Shown here: positions 31,221-31,454 of the stretch, piece after piece | Numbering within the stretch: the first letter of the stretch is position 1 | Layout: the number at the start of each line of letters is the position of its first letter | Assembly: GCA_015680685.1 (NCBI GenBank) | Contig: MNCI01017751.1 | Span: 420,070-451,523, forward strand | DNA: 31,454 bases | Reading direction: 5' to 3' | Source of the DNA: Gnetum montanum | Lineage: Eukaryota; Streptophyta; Gnetopsida; Gnetales; Gnetaceae | Translations under genes and position numbers: made by a program | Notes under the pieces: generated by a model | Told to the model about the DNA's origin: nothing | Seen by the model: the letters and a program-made list of their open reading frames with translations, nothing else | Database searches by the model: none

Positions 31221-31454
31221 GTTTTTTTTTTACACATTTTTGTTTTACAAATTTCTTTAACTTCTCTTGTTTTTGTTTTTCAACATCGTTTATACTCTTT
31301 CATTTCTTTGTGTGTTTGTTTATTTTGTTAGGTTTGTCACCTAATAAGTGCTCCTGATGGTGGTATGAACTGTATTCTATTGATTGCCAATATTTGGTTT
31401 TTACCTTTGAGTTATAATGTTGATACTAAGGTATGGTTCTTTTGATATAATAGG
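31221..31454 (+). other. Start of the non-coding 3' region of element C
   Basis: Co-linear with element A from about 7470 to 7710, with the same T-rich runs and the phrase CACCTAATAA(A/G)TGCTCCTGA. No coding frame. It is cut by the window edge. Confidence 0.85.

Larger units (their letters stand above)
26764..31454 (+). mobile_element. Gypsy element C, pol-deleted derivative (runs off window)
   Basis: A third member of the family begins at TGATGAG (26764): a 763-bp LTR, primer site, gag, protease, then directly the pol tail and the T-rich 3' region. Relative to element A, the bases equivalent to about 4521-7284 are absent, removing reverse transcriptase, RNase H and integrase. It would therefore depend on enzymes from other members. 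The 3' LTR lies beyond the window. The 5 bases before it are AATAT. Confidence 0.9.

Overview
This window is repeat-rich nuclear DNA of a land plant, most likely a seed plant with a large, transposon-filled genome. The evidence is a Ty3/gypsy retrotransposon family with a tRNA-Asp-type primer binding site (Tat/Athila-like), an L1-type LINE whose ORF1 has the plant DUF4283 domain and whose ORF2 ends in a zf-RVT region, decayed Ty1/copia and other non-LTR relics, and a decayed piece that looks like a plant NLR immune receptor. The sequence does not identify the species. I found no intact host gene, tRNA, rRNA or CRISPR array.

Layout: (1) 1-11996 holds two nested, oppositely oriented members of one gypsy family. 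Element B (minus strand) has its 5' LTR at 11137-11996, its primer binding site at 11117-11136, and a gag that runs leftward from 10998. Element A (plus strand, 317-10113, LTRs of 777 and 778 bp, 5-bp target duplication ATCAT) is inserted in that gag, so B gag resumes at 311-1 and leaves the window. (2) 11997-16331 is AT-rich and holds two copies of a decayed RTE-like reverse transcriptase C-terminus, another interspersed repeat and short unassigned open frames. (3) 16348-21700 is a visibly GC-rich, almost complete L1-type LINE on the minus strand, flanked by a perfect 16-bp target duplication. (4) 21717-26760 is AT-rich and holds a decayed non-LTR reverse transcriptase, a probable NLR relic, an old LTR related to the A/B/C family and a decayed copia integrase-reverse transcriptase, all in minus orientation except the LTR. 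(5) 26764-31454 is element C (plus strand), a third member of the gypsy family that runs off the right edge. It lacks the whole reverse transcriptase-RNase H-integrase block, so its protease is joined to the extreme C-terminal tail of pol.

All coding regions are transposon-derived and broken by stops and frameshifts; the longest clean frame is the protease-tail fusion of element C (282 codons). The most interesting points are the variable 14-bp GATATC array next to the TATA box in the family's LTRs, the pol-less element C, the facing inverted LTRs of A and B, and the LINE that begins one base before its ORF1 start codon with a 31-bp-offset duplication there.
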